A stretch of 64,000 nucleotides of DNA, taken from assembly GCF_900102545.1 (NCBI RefSeq), contig NZ_FNBN01000001.1, positions 1,566,221-1,630,220 on the forward strand. The letters run 5' to 3'. Both the position numbers and the translations under genes were made by a program. This DNA is from Chitinophaga filiformis. Its GTDB lineage: Bacteria; Bacteroidota; Bacteroidia; Chitinophagales; Chitinophagaceae. The notes beneath the pieces are model-generated. The model saw only the letters and a list, made by a program, of their open reading frames with translations. It was not told the origin of the DNA and made no database searches. Of the stretch, positions 1 through 8,950 are shown piece by piece; position 1 is the first letter of the stretch, and each line of letters begins with the position of its first letter.

Positions 1-1278
1 CGGCCGGAATATAGTGTTATGGCCCTGCAACAATTCTTTACGGCGGAACGGGCGGAGCGGGATAAGCAGCAGACACTGAAGATCCTGGAAAACTGGAAAG
101 CGAAGTACAAAGGCCCCGGAAAGCCGAAAATGATCATCATTAATTTCAGTGGAGGAGGTTTACGGTCTGCCACCTGGAGCATGAATGTTTTACAGCGGCT
201 GGACGCTTTAATGAAAGGACAGTTGATAGATCATACATTCCTGATGACGGGTGCTTCCGGCGGTATGATCGGAGCATCGTACTTCCGGGAACTATACCTG
301 GAAAAGCAACAGGGGAGGCCCGTCAATGTGCTGGACAGTTCCTATACGGAACGTATTTCCCGCGATCTGTTGAATTGTGTGTTCACGTCTATGGCAGTGA
401 ACGATTTTATTACGCCATTCCGCTCATTCAAGATAGGAGATAACCGTTACGCAAAGGACAGGGGATTTGCCTTTGAGATGCAGCTGAATACCAATACCGG
501 CAATGTACTGGCCGGCACCATTGGCGATTACCGGGAGCCGGAACAACAGGCGAAGATCCCTATGCTGATCTGGAATGCTACGATCAATGCAGATGGCCGC
601 CGTCTGATCATTTCGCCACAGCCGGTGAGCTACCTGTGTGCACCGGAATATTCGCCACATGTAAGAAGTGTACGGGATGTGGATGGAGTGGACTTCTCCC
701 AGTATTTTGCCAACCAGGGGGCACAGGACCTGCGTATTACCAGCGCCATCAGGATGTGTGCCACCTTCCCCTATGTATTGCCCAATGTATTTCTGCCCAG
801 CAAACCTATTGTGGATGTGATGGATGCAGGCATTAGGGATAATTTCGGACAGGAGGTTGCGATGCGCTTCCTGCATACATTCCGTGACTGGGTGAGGGAA
901 AACACAGATGGTATTGTTTTCATCCAGGTGAGAGATACCCGGAAGAATGATATTAAGTCCATCAAACAGTCCATGAAACTGAACGACATGATGTTTGACC
1001 CATTGTTCACGATGCAGGCGCATTGGAGCGCAATGCAGGACTTTGTGCAGGATAATGAACTGGCCTACCTCGAAGGGTTTTTCCCTGGGAAATTTCACCG
1101 TGTAATCTTCCAGTACGTACCTCAGAAGGAAGACAAGGCAGCTGCTTTGAGCTGGCACCTGACATCCCGTGAGAAGATCGACATTGCCGGTGCGCTGGAT
1201 AATCCCACCAACCAGGCATCATTCGATAGTGTGATGAATATGGTAGGCCGTCCATTGTTGACGGAAGGGCAGCATTAA
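1..1278 (+). CDS. Patatin-like phospholipase family protein, 3' part
   Basis: The reading frame is open from the first base, so the true start probably lies outside the window; the first visible ATG is at 19. Counting from it, the oxyanion-hole glycine motif GGGLRS is at about residues 45-50, the nucleophile elbow GASGG (GxSxG) at 78-82, and a patatin-type aspartate in DAGIRDN near 267. These are the three elements of the Ser-Asp dyad of patatin-like lipid acyl hydrolases. No signal peptide or membrane segment is visible in this portion. Substrate is unknown. An upstream membrane or regulatory domain is possible but not visible. The family call is firm, the function is inferred. Confidence 0.8.
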   Translation, partial: RPEYSVMALQQFFTAERAERDKQQTLKILENWKAKYKGPGKPKMIIINFSGGGLRSATWSMNVLQRLDALMKGQLIDHTFLMTGASGGMIGASYFRELYLEKQQGRPVNVLDSSYTERISRDLLNCVFTSMAVNDFITPFRSFKIGDNRYAKDRGFAFEMQLNTNTGNVLAGTIGDYREPEQQAKIPMLIWNATINADGRRLIISPQPVSYLCAPEYSPHVRSVRDVDGVDFSQYFANQGAQDLRITSAIRMCATFPYVLPNVFLPSKPIVDVMDAGIRDNFGQEVAMRFLHTFRDWVRENTDGIVFIQVRDTRKNDIKSIKQSMKLNDMMFDPLFTMQAHWSAMQDFVQDNELAYLEGFFPGKFHRVIFQYVPQKEDKAAALSWHLTSREKIDIAGALDNPTNQASFDSVMNMVGRPLLTEGQH

Positions 1279-1498
1279 TGCCTTTTAAGCAACCAAACAG
1301 CATATATATAAAGAATCAAAATATTATCCCCCGAGGTATTTCCAAGCTAATCAGCGGTCGGGAATTTGTCCATTCTGGCGCTGTAAGTTCCTGATAAATA
1401 GTTTGTTGCCAATCATGAGCTCGGATTTTTCATGAATCATTTGGAGAAATGATCACAATTATTTAAAAGCCTATCCCCACTTTTTCCACATTTTATTG

Positions 1499-1506
1499 TA
1501 ACTTTG
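1499..1506 (+). promoter_or_regulatory. Candidate -7 element upstream of typA
   Basis: TAACTTTG matches the Bacteroidota -7 consensus TAnnTTTG, about 55 nt before the typA start. No clear TTTG lies 19-21 nt upstream, so only half of the promoter is supported. The rest of the 1279-1560 interval shows nothing else I recognise. Confidence 0.4.
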
Positions 1507-1560
1507 CGCCTTCTTTGGCCCGACCTGTGTCAAGCAGCCAGAACAAATTGAACAAGATTT

Positions 1561-3369
1561 ATGAATATCCGTAACATAGCAATCATTGCGCACGTAGACC
1601 ACGGTAAGACTACCCTGGTTGATAAAATCCTGCATCACACCAATGTTTTCAGGGCAAACCAGGAAACAGGTGAGTTGATCATGGACAATAACGACCTGGA
1701 AAAGGAACGTGGTATCACCATCCTGAGTAAAAACGTATCCGTTGAATACAATGGGGTGAAAATCAACGTGATCGATACTCCAGGCCACGCCGACTTCGGA
1801 GGAGAAGTGGAAAGGGTGTTGAAAATGGCAGACGGTGTGATCCTGCTGGTAGATGCCTTTGAAGGGCCGATGCCACAGACCCGTTTCGTACTGCAAAAAG
1901 CGCTGCAGCTGAACCTGAAGCCTATTGTGGTGATCAACAAAGTTGACAAGGCGAACTGCCGTCCTGACGAAGTGCATGATGCGGTATTCGAACTGTTCTT
2001 TAACCTGGACGCTACTGAAGATCAGCTGAACTTCCCAACCTATTATGGTTCCGGTAAGAATGGCTGGTTTAACGATTCATTAACTCAATGTGAAGATATT
2101 ACTCCGCTGCTGGATGGTATCCTGAAGCATGTACCGGTACCTCAGATCCCTGAAGGTAACCTGCAGCTGCAGATCACCTCCTTGGATTACTCTACCTTCC
2201 TTGGCCGTATCGCTATCGGACGTGTAGCACGTGGTAGCATCAAAGAAGGTCAGCCTATCTCTCTGGTACAGACAGATGGCAGTATCAAAAAATCCCGTGT
2301 ACGTGAACTGTACACCTTTGAAGCATTGGGTAAAAAGAAAGTGACCGAAGTACAGGCAGGTGATATCTGTGCTGTTGTAGGTCTCGAAGATTTCAATATC
2401 GGTGACACCATCGCTGACTTCGATGCTCCGGAAGCATTGCCTGTTATCAGCGTGGATGAGCCAACCATGAACATGCTGTTCAGTATCAACAACTCTCCGT
2501 TCTTTGGTAAAGACGGTAAGTTCGTTACCTCCCGTCACCTGCGTGACCGTCTGGTAAAAGAAACTGAAAAGAACCTGGCACTGCGCGTAGTTGATACAGA
2601 CAGCGCTGATAGCTTCCTGGTATATGGCCGTGGTATCCTTCACTTAGGTGTATTGATCGAAACGATGCGTCGTGAAGGATTTGAGTTGACCGTAGGTCAG
2701 CCTCAGGTAATTCTGAAAAACGTAGACGGTAAGAAATGTGAACCATACGAAACACTGGTAGTTGACGTTCCACAGGAATATGCAAGTAAAGTGATCGACC
2801 TGGTGACCCGTCGTAAGGGCGAAATGCTGATCATGGAAACAAAAGGTGACATGCAGCACCTGGAATTTGAAATTCCTTCCCGTGGTCTGATCGGTCTGCG
2901 TACGCAGATGCTGACCAACACCGCAGGTGAAGCTGTAATGGCACACCGTTTCAACGATTATAAAGCATGGAAGGGCGCTATCCCGGGCCGTAACAACGGT
3001 GTATTGCTGGCTAAAGAAGCTGGTACTACAACCGCTTACTCCCTGGATAAACTGCAGGACAGAGGTTTCTTCTTCGTAGATCCGGGAGAAGAGGTGTACA
3101 AAGGCATGATCATCGGTGAAAACAACAAACCTGGTGACCTGGTAGTGAATCCGAATGAAGGTAAGAAACTGACCAACATGCGTGCGAGTGGTAGTGATGC
3201 AGCAACCAGCATTGCTCCTAAGACGCTGATGACACTGGAAGAATGTATGGAATACATCCAGCACGATGAGTGTATCGAGGTAACACCAAACAACATCCGT
3301 ATGCGTAAAGTGCACCTGGATGAAGAAGAAAGAAAGAGACTTTCTAAGTCAATGAAAGCAGATGCATAA
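1561..3369 (+). CDS. typA: GTP-binding protein TypA/BipA
   Basis: A 602-aa translational GTPase of the EF-G/LepA superfamily that binds the ribosome and is linked to 50S assembly and to stress and cold growth. The G1 motif AHVDHGKT is near residue 10, G2 RGITI near 50, G3 DTPGHADF near 73 and G4 NKVDK near 128. Domain II and the EF-G-like domain III/V region follow, then the TypA-specific C-terminal domain. Length fits the family (about 600-615 aa). It appears monocistronic, with a -7-like element upstream and a strong hairpin terminator just downstream. The identification is secure. Confidence 0.97.
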   Translation: MNIRNIAIIAHVDHGKTTLVDKILHHTNVFRANQETGELIMDNNDLEKERGITILSKNVSVEYNGVKINVIDTPGHADFGGEVERVLKMADGVILLVDAFEGPMPQTRFVLQKALQLNLKPIVVINKVDKANCRPDEVHDAVFELFFNLDATEDQLNFPTYYGSGKNGWFNDSLTQCEDITPLLDGILKHVPVPQIPEGNLQLQITSLDYSTFLGRIAIGRVARGSIKEGQPISLVQTDGSIKKSRVRELYTFEALGKKKVTEVQAGDICAVVGLEDFNIGDTIADFDAPEALPVISVDEPTMNMLFSINNSPFFGKDGKFVTSRHLRDRLVKETEKNLALRVVDTDSADSFLVYGRGILHLGVLIETMRREGFELTVGQPQVILKNVDGKKCEPYETLVVDVPQEYASKVIDLVTRRKGEMLIMETKGDMQHLEFEIPSRGLIGLRTQMLTNTAGEAVMAHRFNDYKAWKGAIPGRNNGVLLAKEAGTTTAYSLDKLQDRGFFFVDPGEEVYKGMIIGENNKPGDLVVNPNEGKKLTNMRASGSDAATSIAPKTLMTLEECMEYIQHDECIEVTPNNIRMRKVHLDEEERKRLSKSMKADA

Positions 3370-3390
3370 GCGTAACTGTTCTCAAGATAT

Positions 3391-3424
3391 AAGCCGCCTC
3401 GTGAATAACGGGGCGGCTTTTTGT
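3391..3424 (+). terminator. Rho-independent terminator of typA
   Basis: Inverted repeat AAGCCGCC (3391-3398) with GGCGGCTT (3412-3419), followed by a T-rich run, 22 nt after the typA stop. Confidence 0.85.
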
Positions 3425-3473
3425 TGTACCAACGCGCATGTTAGATGCGCAGCCCCTTTGTATCTTTATATTG

Positions 3474-4091
3474 ATGGCACCGCAAATACCATTATTCAGT
3501 GATCCCGCCAGTCAGCATATTACCCTGAAAGATGGTGAGCTGGTTTACTATCCGCAGTTCTTTTCCCTGCAGGAGGCAACGGCCTGCATGCAGGTACTGA
3601 TGGAAAAGATCGAATGGCAACAGGAGAGTATGAAGATGCATGGTAAGGAAGTGTTGTTTCCCCGCCTGATGGCATGGTATGGAGATACCGGCAGCACCTA
3701 TGCGTTTTCCGGTACTACCTATACGCCGCAGGCCTGGACAGAAGAGTTGCTACGTATAAAAGAACGGATAGAACCCGAAGCAGGTGTGCGTTTTAACAGT
3801 GTGCTGCTGAACCTTTATCGTGATGGAAAAGATTCCATGGGCTGGCATGCAGATGATGAGCCGGAACTGGGCCTGAACCCTGTCATTGCATCTTTTAACC
3901 TTGGGGTTACCCGGCGTTTTATGCTGCGCCACCAGCAGGCCGGATTGAAATATGAACTGGAATTGCAGCACGGATCACTGCTGATTATGAAAGGCGCCCT
4001 GCAACATCACTGGCAACACCAGGTACCGAAAACAACCAAAGTATCAGGAGAGAGAATTAATCTCACATTCAGGGTGATACACAAAGTGTGA
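3474..4091 (+). CDS. alkB: AlkB-like 2-oxoglutarate/Fe(II)-dependent dioxygenase
   Basis: Predicted oxidative demethylase for alkylated nucleic acid bases. The Fe(II)-binding HxD is visible as WHADDE after the conserved LLNLYRDG segment. A distal His (ALQHHWQH region) and the 2-oxoglutarate-binding arginines in the C-terminal GERINLTFR segment complete the AlkB core. About 205 aa from this ATG, similar to compact AlkB2/3-type proteins. An in-frame ATG at 3438 would add 12 unremarkable residues; I prefer 3474 because homologous sequence appears to begin there. The gene ends 22 nt before a SIR2-like gene in the same orientation, so co-transcription is plausible. Confidence 0.88.
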   Translation: MAPQIPLFSDPASQHITLKDGELVYYPQFFSLQEATACMQVLMEKIEWQQESMKMHGKEVLFPRLMAWYGDTGSTYAFSGTTYTPQAWTEELLRIKERIEPEAGVRFNSVLLNLYRDGKDSMGWHADDEPELGLNPVIASFNLGVTRRFMLRHQQAGLKYELELQHGSLLIMKGALQHHWQHQVPKTTKVSGERINLTFRVIHKV

Positions 4092-4113
4092 TAAATAACC
4101 AAAAGACAAGGTC

Positions 4114-4989
4114 ATGAAAAACCCCATCTTACTGATTGGCAATGATATCAATAACATGTCGAAAGGCCAGAGCTGGAAAGACCTTCTCAATGACATCGTT
4201 AAATTCTGCCTGCCGGACGGTTGTATTCAACTGGACGATAGAAAGCCATTCCCCTTACTGTATGAAGAGATCTTCCTGACAGCCATCCGCCAGGAGCATA
4301 TAAGAGAGGTGGAACTGAAATCATTTATTGCAGAAAAAACGCTCAAAATAGAACAGAATGATATTCATGCTGCGATCCGCGATCTCGCGCCCGCACACAT
4401 TCTGACTACGAATTATGAGTTCACGCTGGAAGGAGAAATTCCTTTGCAGAATGATGGACTGATCCTGGAAAGGATCTTCAGCATTTTCAGAAAATATAAA
4501 ATCGGGGATACCAATTACTGGCATATTCATGGCGATTGCCTGAATCCGCTTAGTATCAACCTCGGGTTTGAGCATTATGGCGGCCAGCTGCAGCAAATGC
4601 GGAACTATGTTGTGTCTGGCACAACGTATACCAGTCCGCAGGCGCCCCGGAAGTCGCTGGTACAGCGTATCAGCCAGCATTCACCCGTGACGGATGATTC
4701 CTGGCTGGATCTTTTCTTTACGCAGGATATCCACATATTCGGCCTGTCGCTTGATTTTGTGGAAACAGATCTGTGGTGGTTACTGACTTACAGGGCCAGG
4801 CAGAAATTCCAGAAGAATACTATTCCCGTAAAGAATGCCCTGTATTATTATATCCCTGCAGAACTGGCGCCGGGAGCCAAGTTTAAACTGGAAATGCTGG
4901 TAGCCAATGATGTAAAAGTGATAGAAATTACAGCCGCAGATAAACGGGCTTACTACGAGGAAGTATTGCGTAAGATCAGGAAATTGTAA
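4114..4989 (+). CDS. SIR2-like domain protein
   Basis: A 291-aa protein with the hallmarks of the bacterial SIR2-like (NAD-binding, often NADase) fold. An N-terminal glycine turn LLIGNDIN replaces the usual GAG or GNG loop. LTTNYE places the catalytic-type Asn at residue 100, WHIHGD gives His 137/139, and the late GLSLDFVETDLWWLL segment (about 213-227) matches the motif following the Rossmann core. Such domains are NAD-depleting effectors in several antiphage systems (ThsA, DSR, pAgo-associated). No sensor domain, TM segment or recognisable defence partner is adjacent. The only close neighbour is the alkB-like gene 22 nt upstream. The fold is well supported; a defence role is inference. Confidence 0.72.
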   Translation: MKNPILLIGNDINNMSKGQSWKDLLNDIVKFCLPDGCIQLDDRKPFPLLYEEIFLTAIRQEHIREVELKSFIAEKTLKIEQNDIHAAIRDLAPAHILTTNYEFTLEGEIPLQNDGLILERIFSIFRKYKIGDTNYWHIHGDCLNPLSINLGFEHYGGQLQQMRNYVVSGTTYTSPQAPRKSLVQRISQHSPVTDDSWLDLFFTQDIHIFGLSLDFVETDLWWLLTYRARQKFQKNTIPVKNALYYYIPAELAPGAKFKLEMLVANDVKVIEITAADKRAYYEEVLRKIRKL

Positions 4990-5049
4990 ACTATATGGAG
5001 TGGTTTTTGTTCTTGTGCATGTATCATAACACCAATAAACCACAGAATC

Positions 5050-5484
5050 ATGGTCAGATTAACAGCGATGCTCCTTGTACTGCTTGCCAATACCTGTAAC
5101 CAGCAAAAGGTGGTCAAACAACAGATTGGCAGTATCCAGGATAAAAGATGGAGCCTTGTCAATATGAACGGAACTGTCCAGGAAAAATCACCGATATGGC
5201 TGGAATTTGATACAGCTACACATCGCTTCAGCGGCAACGGTGGCTGTAATAAAGTAGCTGGTGAATATGAACTGGATGGGAACGAAATCTCTTTCGGGAA
5301 AGTAATAAGCACCCGTATGGCTTGTATCGACGCACAGGCCAATGAAAGGGAAAGCGCTTTCCTACGCATGCTTAGCGACCGGACTTATACCGTGAAGTTT
5401 GAAGAGCGGCAATTACAATTCCGCGATAGCGGAAGAATTGCCATGTTGTTTGATGGATTTAAAAAGACAGCAATAACAAAATAG
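5050..5484 (+). CDS. META domain-containing (HslJ-like) secreted protein
   Basis: A 144-aa exported protein. A short hydrophobic N-terminus ends in a cysteine (Cys 17) without a textbook lipobox, so lipoprotein status is uncertain. The rest is a META/HslJ domain: KRWSLVNMNG opens it, then FSGNGGCNKVAGEY (the conserved GGCN core), STRMACIDAQANERE and a final strand-rich segment. META proteins sit in the periplasm or outer membrane and are linked to stress or motility in other bacteria; the molecular role is unknown. It converges on the IPT lipoprotein gene, with a shared hairpin between them. Confidence 0.8.
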   Translation: MVRLTAMLLVLLANTCNQQKVVKQQIGSIQDKRWSLVNMNGTVQEKSPIWLEFDTATHRFSGNGGCNKVAGEYELDGNEISFGKVISTRMACIDAQANERESAFLRMLSDRTYTVKFEERQLQFRDSGRIAMLFDGFKKTAITK

Positions 5485-5499
5485 TAGGGCATAAAATAG

Positions 5500-5540
5500 A
5501 TGCGGCGCATACCGGAATACTTTCCGTATATGCGCCGCAT
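5500..5540. terminator. Bidirectional terminator between convergent genes
   Basis: Perfect 12-bp stem: 5500-5511 (ATGCGGCGCATA) pairs with 5529-5540, with an inner CGGAA/TTCCG stem. T-rich sequence follows on both sides. It separates the META and IPT genes. Confidence 0.8.
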
Positions 5541-5547
5541 TTTCATA

Positions 5548-5904
5548 TTATCTACCAGCCAGCATAACGAGCTGATTGTCCACGAGAACAGTATCAGATA
5601 CTTCATTACCTACTTTTACGGTAACAGCTATTTTAGCTGATTTCCTTGCAGGAATGCATACTACTAACTGGTTGTCAGATGCACTGATGATAGGCGCTTC
5701 GACGCCATCTACTATTACTTTATTGTCAGTTGTTACGTTGCTGAAACCTTTCCCTTTAATGGTCAATACTATATCAGTAGTGCCTGCAGGAAGGGTATCC
5801 TGTATACGTAAGGAGGTCTTTTCAGCAGAAGGATTTACATGACAACTGTACAGACAGCACATCACCATGGCTGCAATAGCCAGATTCATTTTCCTGTAAA
5901 ACAT
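5548..5904 (-). CDS. Small IPT/TIG-domain lipoprotein
   Basis: 118 aa. A hydrophobic signal ends in the lipobox LYSC, predicting a lipid-anchored protein. The mature part is one immunoglobulin-like IPT/TIG fold: TDIVLTIKGKGFSNVTTDNK followed by VIVDG and a run of alternating beta strands (TIG signature GxGFs followed by VxVdG). Such domains in Bacteroidota are usually surface or adhesion modules, often inside larger proteins; a stand-alone copy this small has no assignable function. Confidence 0.72.
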   Translation of the reverse strand: MFYRKMNLAIAAMVMCCLYSCHVNPSAEKTSLRIQDTLPAGTTDIVLTIKGKGFSNVTTDNKVIVDGVEAPIISASDNQLVVCIPARKSAKIAVTVKVGNEVSDTVLVDNQLVMLAGR

Positions 5905-6079
5905 AAAATTATTCTTTTTGGGGTTCAGGGTTTAAAACAGCGCCTGGTAGTGTATGGAGCTAACTGCGACTGTTGGTTTTTTCAATTCAATTAAATCGGA
6001 CGCAAAGATAAGGAGTACTCATGGATTAACAATGGGTATTAATACCTGAAAATAAAAAATGAGTATTGATACTGTGTAA

Positions 6080-6119
6080 AAAAAAGGGCTGACCATTATT
6101 TCCTGATCAGCCCTTTTTT
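6080..6119 (-). terminator. Terminator after the S46 peptidase gene
   Basis: AAAAAAGGGCTGA (6080-6092) pairs with 6107-6119. On the minus strand the stem is followed by a T run, 17 nt beyond the peptidase stop codon. Confidence 0.85.
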
Positions 6120-6135
6120 AATCTACTTAAGTAGT

Positions 6136-8292
6136 TTATTTAATCAGCTTCAGCTCATTGATAATGTTGCTTGCGCCGCCCAGTTTATCAACGCACCATA
6201 GTACGTAACGTATGTCCACACAGATAGTGCGGTTGTATACAGCATCAAACTGGATCTTATGGCTGAGTGCTTCGTAGTTGCCGTCAAAAGCGAGACCAAT
6301 CAGTTCTCCGTTTGCATTCAGCACAGGAGAGCCGGAGTTACCACCAGTGATGTCGTTGGTGGTGATAAAGCAGGTAACGATATCATTTTTCCGGAGGTCT
6401 TTGTACTGACCAAAATCCTTTTTGTTGTACAGGGAAACATAATTTTCAGGCAGATCGAATTCGTAATCGCCTGGTACATATTTTTCCATAACACCTTTCA
6501 TCGTACACACATAGTCATAAGCTACAGCATCACGTGGAGCATATGGTTTTACCTGGCCATAGGTCACACGCATTGAGAAGTTAGCGTCAGGATACCATTT
6601 TTTAGTTGGTTCCATTTCCATTCTTCCTTTCAGGTAAGCGCGGCCCAGGTCATTATTTTTGGTCACGAACTGGTTGTACAGCGGCAGGTATTTGGTCGTG
6701 AAGTTCTTAATGAATGCACTAGAGTAAGCAAAGGCTGGATCTGTCTGCAGGGTTACTGCATCCGGATTAGCGATAAATGCTTTCCAGCGGGCATCGTTCA
6801 GGATCATAGAGCCTGACATGATTGCAGAAGCCCAGAGGCGGTAGGTGTTATCATCTTCCAGGCTACCGAATTTTGCCTTAATGGCATCATAAAATCCGAT
6901 TGGATGTTGTGCCAGCGGAATGTCTGTATAGAACAGGTGACAGGTAGCAGCCAGTATTTTCTGGTCGCTGGTTTTGTCTTCTTCCTCGAGGAAAGCAGTA
7001 CGTGCCTTATCTGCCGCCTGGATGCTCTGTTTGATCATATCGGCGGAACCTCCGGATTGTACCAGTGCTTTTTCCACTGCCATCAGGCTGCCTGCGAAAG
7101 CAGCGAGTGGCGAGCCCATAATGCCTTCATTGATATAGATACGGTGTTTGGCGTAAGGAGTCCATGCTTTGTAAGAAGCAGCATAGTCGGGGAAGATATT
7201 GGCGTATTCATCTTTGCCCTGTGCCCATTTTTCAAAAGCAGCTTCCTGCTTTTGTTTTTCCTCGGGTACGTTGTACTTCACGAGCTGTTTTGTTTCCCCG
7301 TCGAAGAACTTCCAGTAATTAGCGATACCGGCATAAGAAGAGGCCAGTTTCAGCTTGATAGCCGGATCTTTCTTCATCTGCTCAAACATATATTTCAGGC
7401 GAACGCTGCGCAGTGCTACAATGGAAGGGTTTTCCACGTTTATTTTCAGCTTCACGCCTTCAGAGCTTTCGTAACGGTTGGTACCGCCGGGATAGCCAAA
7501 TATCATGGCGTAATCGTTCTCCTTGATGCCTTTGATAGATACCGGCAGGAAGTGTTTGGGTTTCAAAGGCTGGTTATCGGCAGCATATTCAGCCGGTTTA
7601 CCGTCCTTGTCGGCATATACACGGAAAATGGAGAAGTCGCCGGTATGGCGGGGCCATTCCCAGTTATCGGTGTCGCCGCCGAATTTACCGATGCTTTCCG
7701 GCGGAGCGCCTACCAGGCGGATATCTTTATAACGTTCATAGACAAAGAGCAGGTACTGGTTGCCTTTGAACATGGGTAATACTTTTGCTTCGTAGTTGGT
7801 GCCGTTGATGGCCTGGCTTACGATGTCGGCAACGGTTTTCTGCTGTTGCTGTTGTCTTTCCTGGCCGCTCATGCCTTTGAGGGCATCCTGGACCTGTTTG
7901 GTCACATCGTCGACCCTTACGAGGAACTGCACAGACAATCCTTTGGCAGGGATCTCCTGTTGCTTGTCGAGGGCGTAAAAGCCGTTTTTAAGATAGTTGT
8001 GCTCTACTGAGCTGGCAGTAGCAATGGCGTCGTAGCCACAGTGGTGGTTGGTAAAGATCAACCCCTGGTTACTCACTATTTCTCCCGTACAGCCACCGCC
8101 GAAAATGATAATGGCGTCTTTGAGAGACGCTTTATTAATGCTGTACAATTGTTCCTTCGTCAGCTTCAGACCTTTCTTCACCATGTCATTGTACACCTGC
8201 TGTCCCAATAAATAGGGCAGCCACATTCCTTCATCTGCCCTGGCGAATTGTGCCGCCAGCAGTAACAGAAGGATCAGGAGATTTTTCTTCAT
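6136..8292 (-). CDS. S46 family dipeptidyl peptidase, DPP7-type
   Basis: A 718-aa periplasmic serine exopeptidase that releases dipeptides from oligopeptides, a core step in the protein-based nutrition of Bacteroidota. The signal peptide covers about residues 1-19. The catalytic triad is visible: His in TNHHCGYDA (about 84), Asp in the GDTDNWEWPRHTGDF region (about 220s) and Ser 653 in GGNSGSP. The S1-pocket residue 18 positions after the serine is Gly 671 (FDGNYE). In the family, Gly here goes with DPP7-like preference for hydrophobic P1 residues, while Arg gives DPP11 Asp/Glu specificity. Length is typical (about 700-720). It has its own terminator. Confidence 0.95.
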   Translation of the reverse strand: MKKNLLILLLLLAAQFARADEGMWLPYLLGQQVYNDMVKKGLKLTKEQLYSINKASLKDAIIIFGGGCTGEIVSNQGLIFTNHHCGYDAIATASSVEHNYLKNGFYALDKQQEIPAKGLSVQFLVRVDDVTKQVQDALKGMSGQERQQQQQKTVADIVSQAINGTNYEAKVLPMFKGNQYLLFVYERYKDIRLVGAPPESIGKFGGDTDNWEWPRHTGDFSIFRVYADKDGKPAEYAADNQPLKPKHFLPVSIKGIKENDYAMIFGYPGGTNRYESSEGVKLKINVENPSIVALRSVRLKYMFEQMKKDPAIKLKLASSYAGIANYWKFFDGETKQLVKYNVPEEKQKQEAAFEKWAQGKDEYANIFPDYAASYKAWTPYAKHRIYINEGIMGSPLAAFAGSLMAVEKALVQSGGSADMIKQSIQAADKARTAFLEEEDKTSDQKILAATCHLFYTDIPLAQHPIGFYDAIKAKFGSLEDDNTYRLWASAIMSGSMILNDARWKAFIANPDAVTLQTDPAFAYSSAFIKNFTTKYLPLYNQFVTKNNDLGRAYLKGRMEMEPTKKWYPDANFSMRVTYGQVKPYAPRDAVAYDYVCTMKGVMEKYVPGDYEFDLPENYVSLYNKKDFGQYKDLRKNDIVTCFITTNDITGGNSGSPVLNANGELIGLAFDGNYEALSHKIQFDAVYNRTICVDIRYVLWCVDKLGGASNIINELKLIK

Positions 8293-8466
8293 AATTGGTA
8301 TCGTTTTTAAAAAGCAGTCTCAAACCTATGTAATTTTTCAATAAGCGCCATACTGTCTGTGGTAAACGGTGATAGTTACCCACAGGTAAAACTGGAATGG
8401 CATTTGTAAAAAGGAGGTGGTTAACGGGTTGCGAACACAGAAAAAATTCACTTTAAAAGCCTACTT

Positions 8467-8898
8467 ATGAAAAGAATACTGCTGCTATTGACAGCAATGG
8501 CTTTCCTGGCGTGCCAGGAAAAGACCCGGACGGAGGAGAAGAGGGAGGAACTGAAGGAGGGTGTGGAAAAAATTGGACAGGATGTCAGAGAAACGGCAGA
8601 AAAAGCCGGGGAATATATGGAAGCCCAACGGGACAGTTTGCGGCAGGGGCTTGAAGAACGTAAACGTGAAATTGATGTAAAAATGGACGAGCTGAAAAAA
8701 GACGGCTCTGAAAAAAGTAAAAAGGCAAGGGCTAAACTGGAAAAACTGAGAGATCAGATCGACGGCAAACTGGCCGAGTTAAAAAACAGTGGCGCCGACG
8801 CCTGGGACAGTACCCGGAATGATATTGATACCCTGATGAAAAAAACGGACAAGGAGTGGAAGGAATTTAAAGCGGATTTCAAAGAATTATTCCGGTAG
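8467..8898 (+). CDS. Charged coiled-coil lipoprotein of unknown function
   Basis: 143 aa. The signal peptide ends in lipobox FLAC, so a lipid-anchored periplasmic or outer-membrane protein is expected. The mature chain is almost entirely Lys/Glu/Asp/Arg with heptad-like spacing (for example the KREIDVKMDELKKD region), predicting a long amphipathic helix or coiled coil resembling apolipoprotein/YtxH-type helices. No enzymatic motif. It lies 52 nt upstream of rnhB on the same strand. Confidence 0.72.
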   Translation: MKRILLLLTAMAFLACQEKTRTEEKREELKEGVEKIGQDVRETAEKAGEYMEAQRDSLRQGLEERKREIDVKMDELKKDGSEKSKKARAKLEKLRDQIDGKLAELKNSGADAWDSTRNDIDTLMKKTDKEWKEFKADFKELFR

Positions 8899-8950
8899 GG
8901 ATAAGAAATGAAATTCCCTACCTTTACCGCAATAATCATACTAAAAAGCC

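Noticed and set aside
6904..7779. A 291-codon plus-strand frame opposite the S46 peptidase gene
   Set aside because: It lies entirely within a gene with a full catalytic triad on the other strand and shows no domain or start context of its own.
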